The position numbers were made by a program, and so were the translations under genes. Positions 7,421-15,000 of a DNA stretch of 15,000 bases are shown here, one piece after another. Within the stretch, counting starts at the first letter, position 1, and each line of letters begins with the position of its first letter. Source of the DNA: Halisarca cf. caerulea (Eukaryota; Porifera; Demospongiae; Chondrillida; Halisarcidae); the NCBI GenBank assembly GCA_963170055.1, contig CAUJGJ010000277.1:998401-1013400 (forward strand). Reading direction: 5' to 3'. The notes beneath the pieces are model-generated. The model searched no databases and was not told the origin of the DNA. It worked only from the letters and a program-made list of their open reading frames with translations.

Positions 7421-7650
7421 TCGTACGATTATTTGAACATCTTCACCGAATTTTAATGTTTACTAAAACTGTATGTACTGAATGTGTGTATTTAAATTTA
7501 ATAATGTTGTATATAAATGTGTAAAAAATATTCTGTGTACTGTACATGAGGTAGGGACAGATCTGCTGCCCACAAGCTGGTGTTCCAAAACAGATGATTA
7601 CCAAACAAGATCCACTACGTACATACGTATTCACGTTACTGTAGTAAACA
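7421..7650. repeat. Dispersed repeat B, copy 1
   Basis: About 230 bp starting CGTACGATTATTTGAACATC and ending TACTGTAGTAAACA, repeated at 7897-8124. It contains one copy of the core of the 48-bp unit (CTGTGTACTGTACATGAGG) near 7532-7562. Confidence 0.85.
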
Positions 7651-7895
7651 GGTGGTCCAGTGCTAACCTGACAGATGCCTACTGCCCTGTATTGAGTGTT
7701 CTCTATACTAAGAGAGACTACTATCGTAAACACTTTAATTTCCACATGGTTTTATATTCGCGGTTTATGCTCATTAGAAGCCATCTGCAAAAGTTTACAC
7801 CTGTGAAAATTTAGATTGCCCGTGCAATCAAAACATGGCTGTCTGTGAAATATTTATTCAATTTATAAATGCAAAAAATTGGTGAATTTCAAGCT
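7651..7895. repeat. Dispersed repeat A, copy 2
   Basis: Second copy of the unit at 6473-6705, with an insertion of about 12-18 bp (TATTTATTCAATTTAT) near its right end. It lies between the two B copies. Confidence 0.85.
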
Positions 7896-7896
7896 T

Positions 7897-8124
7897 TCGT
7901 ATGATTACTCAAACATCTTCACCTAATTTTAATGTTTATTAAAACTGTATGTACTATATGTGTGTATTAGAATTTAATAATACTGTAACTGTGTAAAAAA
8001 ACTAATCTGTGTACTGTACATGAGGTAGGGACGGAGCTACTGCCCACAAGCTGGTGTTCCAAAACAGATGATTACCAAACAAGATCCACTACATACATGC
8101 GTATTCAAGTTACTGTAGTAAACA
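7897..8124. repeat. Dispersed repeat B, copy 2
   Basis: Starts CGTATGATTACTCAAACATC and again carries one core of the 48-bp unit (near 8007-8035). The offset from copy 1 is about 475 bp, equal to one A plus one B. Confidence 0.85.
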
Positions 8125-8470
8125 TGCCTACTAATGCCATGTGCATCACCAACGCTATGTGTATGTGTGCACAGCTGTTTATGACTGTACATGTATGTGT
8201 GTAATACAAGTAATGTACTGTTATGTGTGGTACCAGCATTACATGCACTCTGAGTTCTTGGTATCGTTGATACTACCTATGTCTATATGTATAGTATGTG
8301 TGCATGTGTGCACAGCCAGTAACTGTGCACGTGTGCACACCAGTACTAGGTGCATGTGTGTGTAATGTGTACACCTGTCTACAACCAGTACTGTGTGTGT
8401 GTTCTCCACACACTGAGCACATCTGCAGATAAAGTGCAAGGCGGTACCTACCACTGCACATCCACTATGG
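8125..8470. other. TG-rich, gene-poor stretch
   Basis: Alternating purine-pyrimidine DNA with repeated GTGTGCACAGC/GTGTGCACACC blocks (8165, 8308, 8333) and a CACGTG at 8327-8332. No coding exon is convincing. It would be the intron following the exon at 8477-8830. Confidence 0.5.
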
Positions 8471-8476
8471 GCTCAC

Positions 8477-8830
8477 CTTCCTTCTGTGACTATCTTGTGA
8501 TATGGGGTGTGTTCTGGGTGAATGGATACGTAGGGCACTGCTTGTGGGTCGGGAACTCTCATCATTCCTTGAGGTGTGTGGTGCACAGAGGTGCCTGCAT
8601 CCATAGCCATGGGTCCAACTACATCTGTTGTCGACACACTGATAGGCTCTGACATTATCGGAGGTGAATTTGTGGGAAAGGATTGATGGATCTCCAGAGG
8701 AGCCATCATGGTGGTCTGAGGATATTGCAGAGTCAATTGATAGGGCTGGTGCACCCCTTCTCGCCATGGAGAACCTTCAACCTGCGGTGACTGTATGTGA
8801 TGGGGAACTTGACCCGAATACACGGTTGAT
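8477..8830 (-). CDS. Exon 3 of a minus-strand gene; Pro/His/Gln/Met-rich protein
   Basis: A strong minus-strand acceptor (pyrimidine-rich, ending TTTTGCAACAG) opens an exon of 354 nt that ends at the consensus donor AAG|GTGAGC. It takes one incoming base, completing the AC left by exon 2, reads 117 codons without a stop and leaves two bases. These would be about residues 47-163. The protein is rich in Pro, Gln, His, Met, Ser and Thr, with stretches such as YSGQVPHHIQSPQVEGSP and TTMMAPLEIHQSFPTNSPP, and has almost no Cys or long hydrophobic segment. That composition suits the disordered activation region of a regulator, which is inference. No domain is seen. The acceptor lies only 28 bp from the MITE-like element at 8858-9028. 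Overlapping plus-strand frames are shadows. Confidence 0.72.
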
Positions 8831-8857
8831 CTGTTGCAAAAGGATGGAAAGGAAGTA

Positions 8858-9028
8858 TAGTGGAACTCTACAATTCAACACCTCAATAATCCGACATTCT
8901 CAGAGACAGTTACAATACATTAAACTTTACAGATTATATTTATATATTGTATAAGAAGCACTTGATAATCCGACAGCATCTGTAATGACACCTGGATCAC
9001 AGAGTGTCAGAATATCGAGGTTTGCCTG
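8858..9028. mobile_element. MITE-like element, 171 bp, TA flanks
   Basis: TA (8856-8857) precedes TAGTGGAACTCTACAATTCA and TA (9029-9030) follows GTCAGAATATCGAGG...CTG. The two ends match each other only at about half of 25 positions, but each matches the better-preserved termini at 11343-11601, and the length is within 1 bp of that of the element at 23-192. Internal motifs AATCCGAC repeat the core. It lies in intron 2 of the minus-strand gene, close to its 3' splice site. Confidence 0.55.
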
Positions 9029-9030
9029 TA

Positions 9031-9497
9031 GTCACTGAATGAGATGCTAGCTGACAAGAATACCATCAGACCTATATACCATCAGAACACAGACGGATTC
9101 TACTAGACTATGTGAAAATCTGACGAGCAATAATAGATGTCATTGAATGTATACATATCCTAAAGATATATGCCCACTCACACATGTGCAGATGTGTGTA
9201 CACACACACACACACGCACTGTGACATACGCACGCACGCATTAACAACTTAGGAACACTGGTCGACTAAGAAAACTTCAGTCCCAGAACGAACAGACGCT
9301 AGTCGAAACTCCACTTAAACTTCAGCAAGTTTACTAAGCAGTATGAATTCAGCGAGTATAACACTCATTTACAAACACAACGCACGACATGTGTATTCCA
9401 AATTACCTCCTTTTGGGCTATGTTTTGGTTAAATGCAACTGGTTTACAACACTATTCGCCTGCAGGCCCGCCGCAACATACAGCACCAGCAACTCAC
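9031..9497. other. Remainder of intron 2, no gene seen
   Basis: Contains a short CA run (about 9198-9215) and CACGCACGCA repeats. The sequence towards 9497 ends at the donor of exon 2. No further feature is supported. Confidence 0.5.
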
Positions 9498-9559
9498 GTT
9501 GATCCGTACGGTTGCTGCCGATGATGGTGCACCGGATCCTCGTACTCGATCCTACCGTC
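9498..9559 (-). CDS. Exon 2 of the minus-strand gene
   Basis: A segment of 62 nt lies between an acceptor with branch-point-like TACTGAA and a CCCTCGCTCT tract ending CGCACAG, and a consensus donor AC|GTGAGT. It continues exon 1 at phase 0, encodes DGRIEYEDPVHHHRQQPYGS (residues 26-45) and leaves two bases that combine with the first base of exon 3 to give Thr. The His/Gln-rich composition is continuous with exon 3, which supports the join. The intron to exon 1 is 110 bp. Confidence 0.7.
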
Positions 9560-9669
9560 CTGTGCGCGTAGAGCGAGGGATTCAGTAAGACAGTGGTAAT
9601 TAGAACTTGAACACTGATTACGGTGGTTTCCTAAGTGCCTTCACCTTACAGTTGTTCGCTGAAACTTAC

Positions 9670-9744
9670 GTTTGGCTGGAAGTAGGGACGGTGGTTGTAA
9701 ATATCTCCATTGCAAATGACTCCAGAGGCAAATCCTGCCATCAT
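9670..9744 (-). CDS. Exon 1 with start codon of the minus-strand gene
   Basis: The first ATG after an in-frame upstream stop (TAA) is a tandem ATG ATG at 9744-9739. It opens 25 codons that begin MMAGFASGVICNGDIYNHRP, ending in the consensus donor AAC|GTAAGT at phase 0, which fits exon 2. A CTTCTTCGCCTCAG upstream could also act as an acceptor, so a 5' untranslated exon or further upstream coding exon is possible. The start lies 126 bp from the plus-strand start at 9871, in opposite direction. No signal peptide is evident and no family is recognised. Downstream exons after 8477 are uncertain. Confidence 0.7.
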
Positions 9745-9870
9745 GCTGTTCGCTCTGAGGCGAAGAAGCTCTATAAATCTAAATATTTCAGCACCAGTTA
9801 TTTATTACATCACTCTCATGCATTATCCCGGTAGTGCATGGGAATTAATCATATTCATTGTCCATTAAAA
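9745..9870. promoter_or_regulatory. Putative bidirectional promoter
   Basis: The 126 bp between two divergent start codons. It contains TGATGTAAT (minus strand; CRE/ATF-like), a GGGAATTAAT element, a TATAAAT string (plus-strand reading, near 9772) and the near-palindrome ATGCAT...GTGCAT around 9816-9840. At 9868-9879 AAAATGGCTGCC resembles a YY1 site overlapping the plus-strand ATG, an arrangement known from many animal housekeeping genes. Promoter function is inferred from the gene layout. Confidence 0.5.
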
Positions 9871-9962
9871 ATGGCTGCCAGATACTTGGGGTTTTGCAAA
9901 AGCATGCATTTGCATAGCTGTCGATACGTAAGAGCAACAAGACTGGAAAAATGTACAGTCAG
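9871..9962 (+). CDS. Exon 1 with start codon of a plus-strand gene; likely mitochondrial targeting N-terminus
   Basis: ATG in strong context (AAAATGG) opens 30 codons plus two bases and begins MAARYLGFCKSMHLHSCRYV. The first 30 residues carry seven Arg/Lys and one acidic residue, as expected of a mitochondrial presequence. The donor CAG|GTTAGT is not ideal at position +3, but its phase 2 fits the one-base start of exon 2. An alternative GTAAGA donor at 9928 gives a phase that runs into a stop. An octamer-like ATTTGCAT (9908-9915) lies inside. Later exons at 10141, 11189 and 12661 keep phase. Identity is unknown. Confidence 0.5.
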
Positions 9963-10140
9963 GTTAGTTTTTATCACGACCACCCGGACCTAAGTGCACC
10001 AGTCGAATTCCTTATATTCGCCTCCTACATCTTTGTTCTCCACACCCATATTATAGGTTAGCAAACCATTGTAACATTTTGTTTTGTTTCTTCACTTTCT
10101 ATTGGTTTGTTATGTGTGTGTGTGTGGACTAACATCACAG

Positions 10141-10199
10141 GTTTTCAAATTCTTCCGTGGAATTCACAGAAGATTCTAAAGCATCAAGTGGACACAAAG
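10141..10199 (+). CDS. Exon 2 of the plus-strand gene
   Basis: A perfect branch-point-like ACTAAC lies 11 bp before the acceptor CATCACAG. The exon of 59 nt reads FSNSSVEFTEDSKASSGHK after one incoming base and leaves one base at AAAG|GTAAAT. The composition is Ser-rich and polar. The donor is 9 bp from the TA flank of the MITE-like element at 10211-10406. Confidence 0.5.
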
Positions 10200-10210
10200 G
10201 TAAATTAGTA

Positions 10211-10406
10211 AGGTAAAGTGGGGTAATTTGGAACAGGGCCTATAACTTCTGTTGTGGTTAAATTGCCCAACCATCCTTGCTACTGCCAAACTCTCACTTC
10301 ATCGAGACAATGCAGACGAAAAATAATGGATGCAGCTTGTAGTTGATACTTCTTTTGGTCAGACTGTTCCGAATTACCCACTGTTCCAAATTACCCCACT
10401 TTACCT
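10211..10406. mobile_element. MITE with perfect terminal inverted repeats
   Basis: The left end AGGTAAAGTGGGGTAATTTG...GAACAG and the right end are exact complements over 26 bp, or 28 bp counting the TA at each side (10209-10210 and 10407-10408). Next to the right end a second diverged copy, CTGTTCCGAATTACCCA (10366-10382), repeats the terminus. Length 196 bp without coding capacity. Perfect ends imply recent insertion. TA target duplication suggests Tc1/mariner mobilisation, by a family different from the CAGT elements. Confidence 0.85.
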
Positions 10407-10504
10407 TATGTAACGCCACACACACACACTGTAGGCAACTGTTGTGCGATTGTTTGATAAAGCACATCACAGCTGTTCCATGTAGATATCAAATATAATC
10501 AAAG

Positions 10505-10508
<4 letters not shown>

Positions 10509-10535
<27 letters not shown>
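10509..10535. repeat. (TG)n microsatellite
   Basis: A run of about 27 bp of TG, complementary to the CA-rich block starting 60 bp further on. Confidence 0.95.
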
Positions 10536-10596
10536 AGGTGTGCATGCTCACTTGTATATAGCAATGTACCTGAGTATACCACACAGCATCACATAC

Positions 10597-10758
10597 TCCA
10601 CACACGCACACACACACACACACACACATACACGCACACACACACGCAAACACACACACAGACACACACACACACACACACAGACACACACACACACACA
10701 CACATACATGCGCGCGCACGCACACACACATGCGCGCGCGTAGACACACACACACACA
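10597..10758. repeat. CA-rich compound microsatellite
   Basis: CA repeats with scattered CG, TA and GA interruptions and two GCGCGC blocks near 10730-10740. Alternating purine-pyrimidine sequence of this kind favours Z-DNA. Confidence 0.95.
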
Positions 10759-10908
10759 TGCATGTTGTGTGCTACACATACATATGTACACATGTAATGC
10801 ACACTACTTGTATAATCCTTATGGATACATGTACTTGTGTGCTAAGGTCAGCACACTCAGGCAGACGCTTGTTTGTGAGTTGAAGATTGTAATACATTTA
10901 CCAAATTG

Positions 10909-11092
10909 AATGGAACTCTGAATAAGGGACACTTTGGGACAGCCTCTTTTGTCCTTTGTAAGGAGGTTGTCCTCTTTGGGAGGTTCAAAAGGTATTGGAA
11001 CTGTAGGGAGAAAAAAATTGTGGCCTCAAACTGTGTCCTTTGTAAAGAGGCTGTCTTTATTTTCGGAGTATCCACTATCCGATATTTTACTG
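10909..11092. mobile_element. Degraded MITE-like element
   Basis: Starts AATGGAACTCTGAATAAGGGACAC and its other end reads CAGTAAAATATCGGATAGTG, both resembling the CAGTGGAACC...GACAC termini. Inside, GTCCTTTGTAAGGAGG and GTCCTTTGTAAAGAGG repeat. TG rather than TA follows the right end. Element status is likely but its limits are approximate. Confidence 0.4.
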
Positions 11093-11188
11093 TGCATCCC
11101 TGCATAGGGCATATTGAGCAGTGGAGCACTTTTCATTTCTGATGAACATTTCATACCAAATTCCTCACATGTTTTCTTTGCACTACAG

Positions 11189-11228
11189 GTCACGAGTCCC
11201 TTGAGGGTAATCTACTGGTTCCAGCCAG
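11189..11228 (+). CDS. Exon 3 of the plus-strand gene
   Basis: A strong acceptor (CATGTTTTCTTTGCACTACAG) and a strong donor (CCAG|GTAAGG) flank 40 nt. With two incoming bases it reads HESLEGNLLVPA and leaves two bases. The incoming phase completes a Gly codon with exon 2. It is short, so it depends on the splice sites, which are the best of the four plus-strand exons. Confidence 0.5.
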
Positions 11229-11342
11229 GTAAGGGGGTACAGTGTACAGTGTTGTGTGCTTTGGGCAGTTTCGAATATTCTGGGCTTTTTCTGCCTTGGG
11301 AACATTTCAACTACTCTTCTCTGCTAGAACACACTCCATGTA

Positions 11343-11601
11343 CAGTGAAACCTCTCTACTCCAACACTCAATGGTGCTTGAAGAAGTGTCAGATTGGAAG
11401 GTTGTTGTTGGATTACGAAGTGACTGTTAGCATACATTAATATGGTGACTATATCTGATAAGATGGTTGGACTAGAGAGAATGTTGGACTATAGAGGTGT
11501 TGGGTTATAGAGGTGTTGGACTATAGAGGTGTCGGATTATAGAGGTGTCGGATTATAGAGGTGTCGGATTATAGAGGTGTCGGATTATAGAGGTACCACT
11601 G
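11343..11601. mobile_element. MITE-like element with amplified terminal core, 259 bp
   Basis: TA (11341-11342) precedes CAGTGAAACCTCTCTACTCC and TA (11602-11603) follows the right end, whose other strand reads CAGTGGTACCTCTATAATCC; 20 of 25 terminal positions match. The right part (about 11462-11595) is a tandem array of roughly eight 17-bp units of the type TATAGAGGTGTCGGATT, which is the terminal core itself. Confidence 0.75.
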
Positions 11602-11603
11602 TA

Positions 11604-11883
11604 GTAAATTTTTGTTTCATCCAGGAGAGTTATCATTGAACTGGTAAAATGGTTACTAAATCAGCGACCATTGCATGACTGATTGATTCCCCAGTTGAAA
11701 TAAGTAACATAAACAGGATCATAAATTTGTTAAAACAATTTCAGCAGATTAATTAATGTGATGATTAATTTTATGCTTATGAAAACATTTAAATAAAGAT
11801 TTCGGTGATTTTTTGATTAAAGTTCTTATTGTATGAAAAGGTTTCATCGATAAAAGGTGGGATGAATGAGTGTTATTCACTCG
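11604..11883. other. AT-rich intron sequence, no feature seen
   Basis: Single-copy, AT-rich, no convincing exon or repeat. It would lie inside intron 3 of the plus-strand gene. Confidence 0.5.
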
Positions 11884-12075
<192 letters not shown>

Positions 12076-12220
12076 CCTTCAAACTACATACATATTATAT
12101 TGTGTTCACTGTAAGTGCACTTTTGTCTTAATATATGCATATATATTTATACAAATAATATATTACACATGTATGTATAGTACAGTATATACATGTATTA
12201 ATTATTGTATACTCCTCTTT

Positions 12221-12321
12221 GCTGGGTACATGGGAATATACCAAGTGTTAGATGTTGATTGACACCCAGGATGCACCCTTGTGGGTTCACACCAAACCCT
12301 TGGTATTCCCATGTACCCAGC
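12221..12321. other. Foldback element, 22/24-bp arms
   Basis: GCTGGGTACATGGGAATA...CCAA and its complement TTGGTATTCCCATGTACCCA...GC differ only by a 2-bp TA insertion in the left arm. They enclose about 55 nt with further short complementarity (CACCC and GGGT). It could be a very small MITE or a hairpin RNA source. No TA duplication is evident at the outer ends. Confidence 0.75.
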
Positions 12322-12367
12322 TAAAACGGGACACCTAACCAGGGTATAACTGATATGTACGATATAC

Positions 12368-12482
12368 CTCTGAAAGGAGGATTTGGTCCGCTGTGAAAGT
12401 AGCTTGGTGTCAGATTCAACCCAGATGGTGATTGCTTCAGATGGTAGGTCTCCATTTTGGTGTATTTGCGCAAATCTTGTGT
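12368..12482 (-). CDS. Candidate exon (minus strand), low confidence
   Basis: Acceptor CTAGTGCAG and donor CAGAG|GTATAT bound 115 nt. In the phase given by the neighbour at 12547-12586 it reads TQDLRKYTKMETYHLKQSPS and then PSYFHSGPNPPF. A second frame is also open. The intron to its neighbour would be 64 bp. It lies inside intron 3 of the proposed plus-strand gene, so one of the two models may be wrong, or genes are nested. Confidence 0.22.
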
Positions 12483-12546
12483 CTGCACTAGTCACTGGAC
12501 ACACACTGTGAACTCTTCAAACAAACACGTAATACTGTTAACTTAC

Positions 12547-12586
12547 TCCAATGATAGACAGCCTTGAAGAACTATGAGATGCTATG
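12547..12586 (-). CDS. Candidate short exon (minus strand), low confidence
   Basis: A good acceptor (CTTCGTTTTGACAG) and a consensus donor (GGA|GTAAGT) bound 40 nt reading IASHSSSRLSIIG after one incoming base. Its phase fits the candidate at 12368-12482. No matching upstream exon was identified. Confidence 0.22.
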
Positions 12587-12660
12587 CTGTCAAAACGAAG
12601 CTTACTTGAACATGTGTTCTGTCCTAAAGTTTGCATTTCTTTATTGATTGTCTTCGAAAG

Positions 12661-12749
12661 GTCAGGAGAATCTAGGAGTCCTCAGTTTGGGGGACTACTG
12701 CAGACCCGAAACACTGCTTATGTCACTATGGGCCGCTTTGAAGCTGGAG
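12661..12749 (+). CDS. Exon 4 of the plus-strand gene
   Basis: A strong acceptor (TTTCTTTATTGATTGTCTTCGAAAG, a pyrimidine-rich lead) opens a frame that takes one base, completing Arg with exon 3, and reads 29 codons including SPQFGGLLQTRNTAYVTMGR. It then either splices at GGAG|GTGTAG (phase 1) or ends four codons later at TAA 12758-12760. With a presequence-like N-terminus, the FGGLLQ...MG pattern is faintly like the mitochondrial ribosomal protein MRPS28 (bS1m), but this is a weak lead, not an identification. The exon stops 25 bp before the 29-bp minisatellite. Confidence 0.42.
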
Positions 12750-12774
12750 GTGTAGGCTAAAATACCTAAAAAGA

Positions 12775-13147
12775 ACCTGTCTATAGAGGCCACCATAAGG
12801 GTCACCTGTCTATAGAGGCCACCACAAGGGTCACCTGTCTATAGAGGCCACCACAAGGGTCACCTGTCTATAAAGACCACCACAAGGGTCACCTGTCTAT
12901 AAAGACCACCACAAGGGTCACCTGTCTATGGAGGCCACCACAAGGGTCACCTGTCTATAAAGACCACCACAAGGGGCACCTGTCTATAGAGGCCACAACA
13001 AGGGCCTCCTGTCTATAGAGACCACCACAAGGGCCACCTGTCTATAGAGACCACCACAAGGGCCACCTGTCTATAGAGGCCACCACAAGGGTCACCTGTC
13101 TATAAAGACCACCACAAGGGTCACCTGTCTATAGAGGCCACCACAAT
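12775..13147. repeat. 29-bp minisatellite, about 12.9 copies
   Basis: Thirteen units of ACCTGTCTATAGAGGCCACC plus ACAAGGGTC. Variants alternate between AGAGGCC and AAAGACC, and between GGGTC and GGGCC. The first 19 bases correspond to the core of the 39-bp minisatellite at 1552-1874 on the opposite strand. Confidence 0.96.
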
Positions 13148-13254
13148 CCTTTAAACCTTTGATTGTCCTTTACGGACCAGTTTCAATGTACCTATATTTG
13201 TGCTGTACATAGTGTGCAGAATGTGAAAAAACTACCAGTGAGCAGTGCATGCGT

Positions 13255-13574
<320 letters not shown>

Positions 13575-13954
13575 AAACTACTGTACTTGGCAACACTGCA
13601 GTCATAGAAGGTACATACTATTGTAGTGCTAGACTTCTTAGATTTCATACTCAACAAGTGATCCTGAGATATCGGAGACCCCTTGCAAGTAGAAGCATTC
13701 CAATGATACTTTCAAATAGCTGCCTCAAGCTTGTGGCTTCATGTCGTAAGTGTTGCACTGAACACCTGCTAACAGCACAAAGGCAGCAGATGGTTTCTTT
13801 GTGCAGAAACAAGTTCACCTTGTCCAGAAAATGTAGATTATTTCCTGAACGTTTCAGCAGCCAACTGCTGAATTCCAAGAAGAATTTGTCTGCTGTGGCA
13901 TGCCTGTCTGTGTCTGCAGGGGTCAAGTCTCTTCCAACCATCATAATTTGCTCC
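13575..13954. other. Single-copy island between opposite-polarity microsatellites
   Basis: Both strands are open for long stretches. On the minus strand, after an acceptor CCCCTGCAG, codons reading TADKFFLEFSSWLLKRSG run to a possible donor GACAAG|GTGAAC (13819-13825). On the plus strand a good acceptor (CTGTCTGTGTCTGCAG, 13919) is followed by GVKSLPTIIICSMCV and a stop. One of these may be an exon, but I cannot choose. Confidence 0.3.
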
Positions 13955-14141
13955 ATGTGTGTGTGACAATGGTGTGTGTGACAATGGTGTGTGTGACAAT
14001 GGTGTGTGTGACAATGGTGTGTGTGACATTGGTGTATGTGACATTGGTGTGTGTGTGACAATGGTGTGTGTGACAATGGTGTGTGTGACATTGGTGTGTG
14101 TGTTACAATGGTGTGTGTGTGACAATGGTGTGTGTGACAAT

Positions 14142-14198
<57 letters not shown>

Positions 14199-14302
14199 CA
14201 ATGGTGTGTGTGTTACAATGGTGTGTGTGTGGCAATGGTGTGTGTGTGGCAATGGTGTGTGTGTTACAATGGTGTGTGTGTGACAATGGTGTGTGTGACA
14301 AT

Positions 14303-14363
<61 letters not shown>

Positions 14364-14444
14364 CAATGGTGTGTGTGTTACAATGGTGTGTGTGTGGCAA
14401 TGGTGTGTGTGTGGCAATGGTGTGTGTGTGGCAATGGTGTGTGT
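13955..14444. repeat. GTGTGTGACAATG minisatellite with two (GT)n blocks
   Basis: Units of GGTGTGTGTGACAATG and variants (GGCAATG, TTACAATG, GACATTG) surround two pure GT blocks (about 14144-14196 and 14302-14361). The block and its flanking variants recur at about 164 bp, so a higher-order duplication is present. Long Cys/Val and His/Thr frames arise from it. Confidence 0.95.
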
Positions 14445-14659
14445 AGTTCGGTGGTAACTTTCAGTGGTGAATTATGACATGGACATTCCTATTCATATGT
14501 GTAAAATCATGACTGAATTTATTGTTGTCTGTATGTTGTCAAGGTGTTGCTATGCTAGGGCATGTAAAGCTTGGTTAGAACTGAGATGGCTGGCTGTCCG
14601 TCCGTTTGTTATTTTTCCTCCATCATCCTCCCAAAGTAGGTGTCCCTCCATTGATGAAA

Positions 14660-15000
14660 AAGAACAAGCAGAAAAGCACACAGTGTCCGACCCAATGTAC
14701 GGTACATTGAAGAAAAAAAATAAAAAAATAAAGAATAAGTAGAAAAGCACTGTGTACTTTTCTACTTATTCTGTTTTTCTTTTTTTTCTTTTTTGTCTGT
14801 CAATGTGCCATACATTGGGTTGGACACCCTGTGCATTTCTGCTTATTTGTTTTTCTCTTTTTCTTTTTTCTTTTTTCTTTTTTTTGTTGATATACTATAC
14901 ATTGTGTTAGACACTGTGTGCTTCTCTGCTTACTCTTTTTCTTTTTTTCTTTTTTCTGTTGATGTGCCGTACATTGGGTTGGTCGCTGTGTGCTATTCTG
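14660..15000. repeat. Foldback plus tandem repeat with pyrimidine tracts (runs off the window)
   Basis: One unit in reverse orientation (14666-14747) faces forward units starting about 14757, 14796, 14886 and 14956. Units contain TGTGCCGTACATTGGGTTGG, CACTGTGTGC and a TTTTTC-rich tract. The inner arms AGAATAAGTAGAAAAG (14732-14747) and CTTTTCTACTTATTCT (14757-14772) are perfectly complementary around a 9-nt loop. The right end is cut by the window edge. Confidence 0.8.

Noticed and set aside
9607..9834. Plus-strand frame of 75 codons
   Set aside because: It lies antisense to exon 1 of the minus-strand gene, which has better start, donor and phase support.
13959..14477. Cys-rich frame of 172 codons (CDNGVCDNGVC), looking like a secreted Cys-rich repeat protein
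   Set aside because: It is the GTGTGTGACAATG repeat read in frame; the opposite strand is open too.

Overview
This is eukaryotic, intron-bearing DNA, most likely from a marine invertebrate. A sponge-type genome is my guess from the compact GT-AG introns and the dense small TA-flanked repeats, but nothing in the window fixes the taxon. No prokaryotic features, rRNA, tRNA, CRISPR array, transposase gene or viral gene was recognised. Most long open reading frames are artefacts of microsatellites and of minisatellites whose period is a multiple of three.

Gene content has to be read as short exons between repeats. The best-supported locus is a divergent pair sharing a gap of 126 bp between start codons (9745-9870). 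Leftward, a minus-strand gene starts at 9744. Its first three exons (9744-9670, 9559-9498, 8830-8477) have consensus donors and matching phases, and encode an N-terminus rich in Pro, His, Gln, Met and Ser, like the disordered part of a regulatory protein. Rightward, a plus-strand gene starts at 9871. Its four exons (9871-9962, 10141-10199, 11189-11228, 12661-12749) also match in phase, and its N-terminus looks like a mitochondrial targeting peptide. Two further phase-compatible minus-strand exons lie at 1336-1229 and 569-394, and several weaker minus-strand exon candidates lie between. They may be one gene of more than 9 kb or two genes; I cannot decide.

The rest is repeats. From left to right: a MITE-like element (23-192); a 17-bp minisatellite (642-1059); a 39-bp minisatellite (1552-1874); a GT tract; three dispersed arrays of one 48-bp unit (3431-3666, 4122-4416, 7171-7385); a TATC/GATA foldback abutting another MITE-like element (4536-4815); a TA tract; two MITE ends that abut as a perfect palindrome (5285-5312); a TATA-containing 59/56-bp array; a B-A-B duplication (7421-8124); MITE-like elements at 8858-9028, 10211-10406, 10909-11092 and 11343-11601; very long CA/GT arrays; a 29-bp minisatellite (12775-13147); and a foldback tandem repeat at the right edge.

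The main unifying observation is that the MITE termini (TA, then CAGT..., then an ACAC-type core) recur in several elements. Inside some elements the same core is amplified as a 17-bp tandem array, which suggests minisatellites growing from transposon ends. This is a repeat-evolution story. I see no evidence of a new defence or metabolic system.
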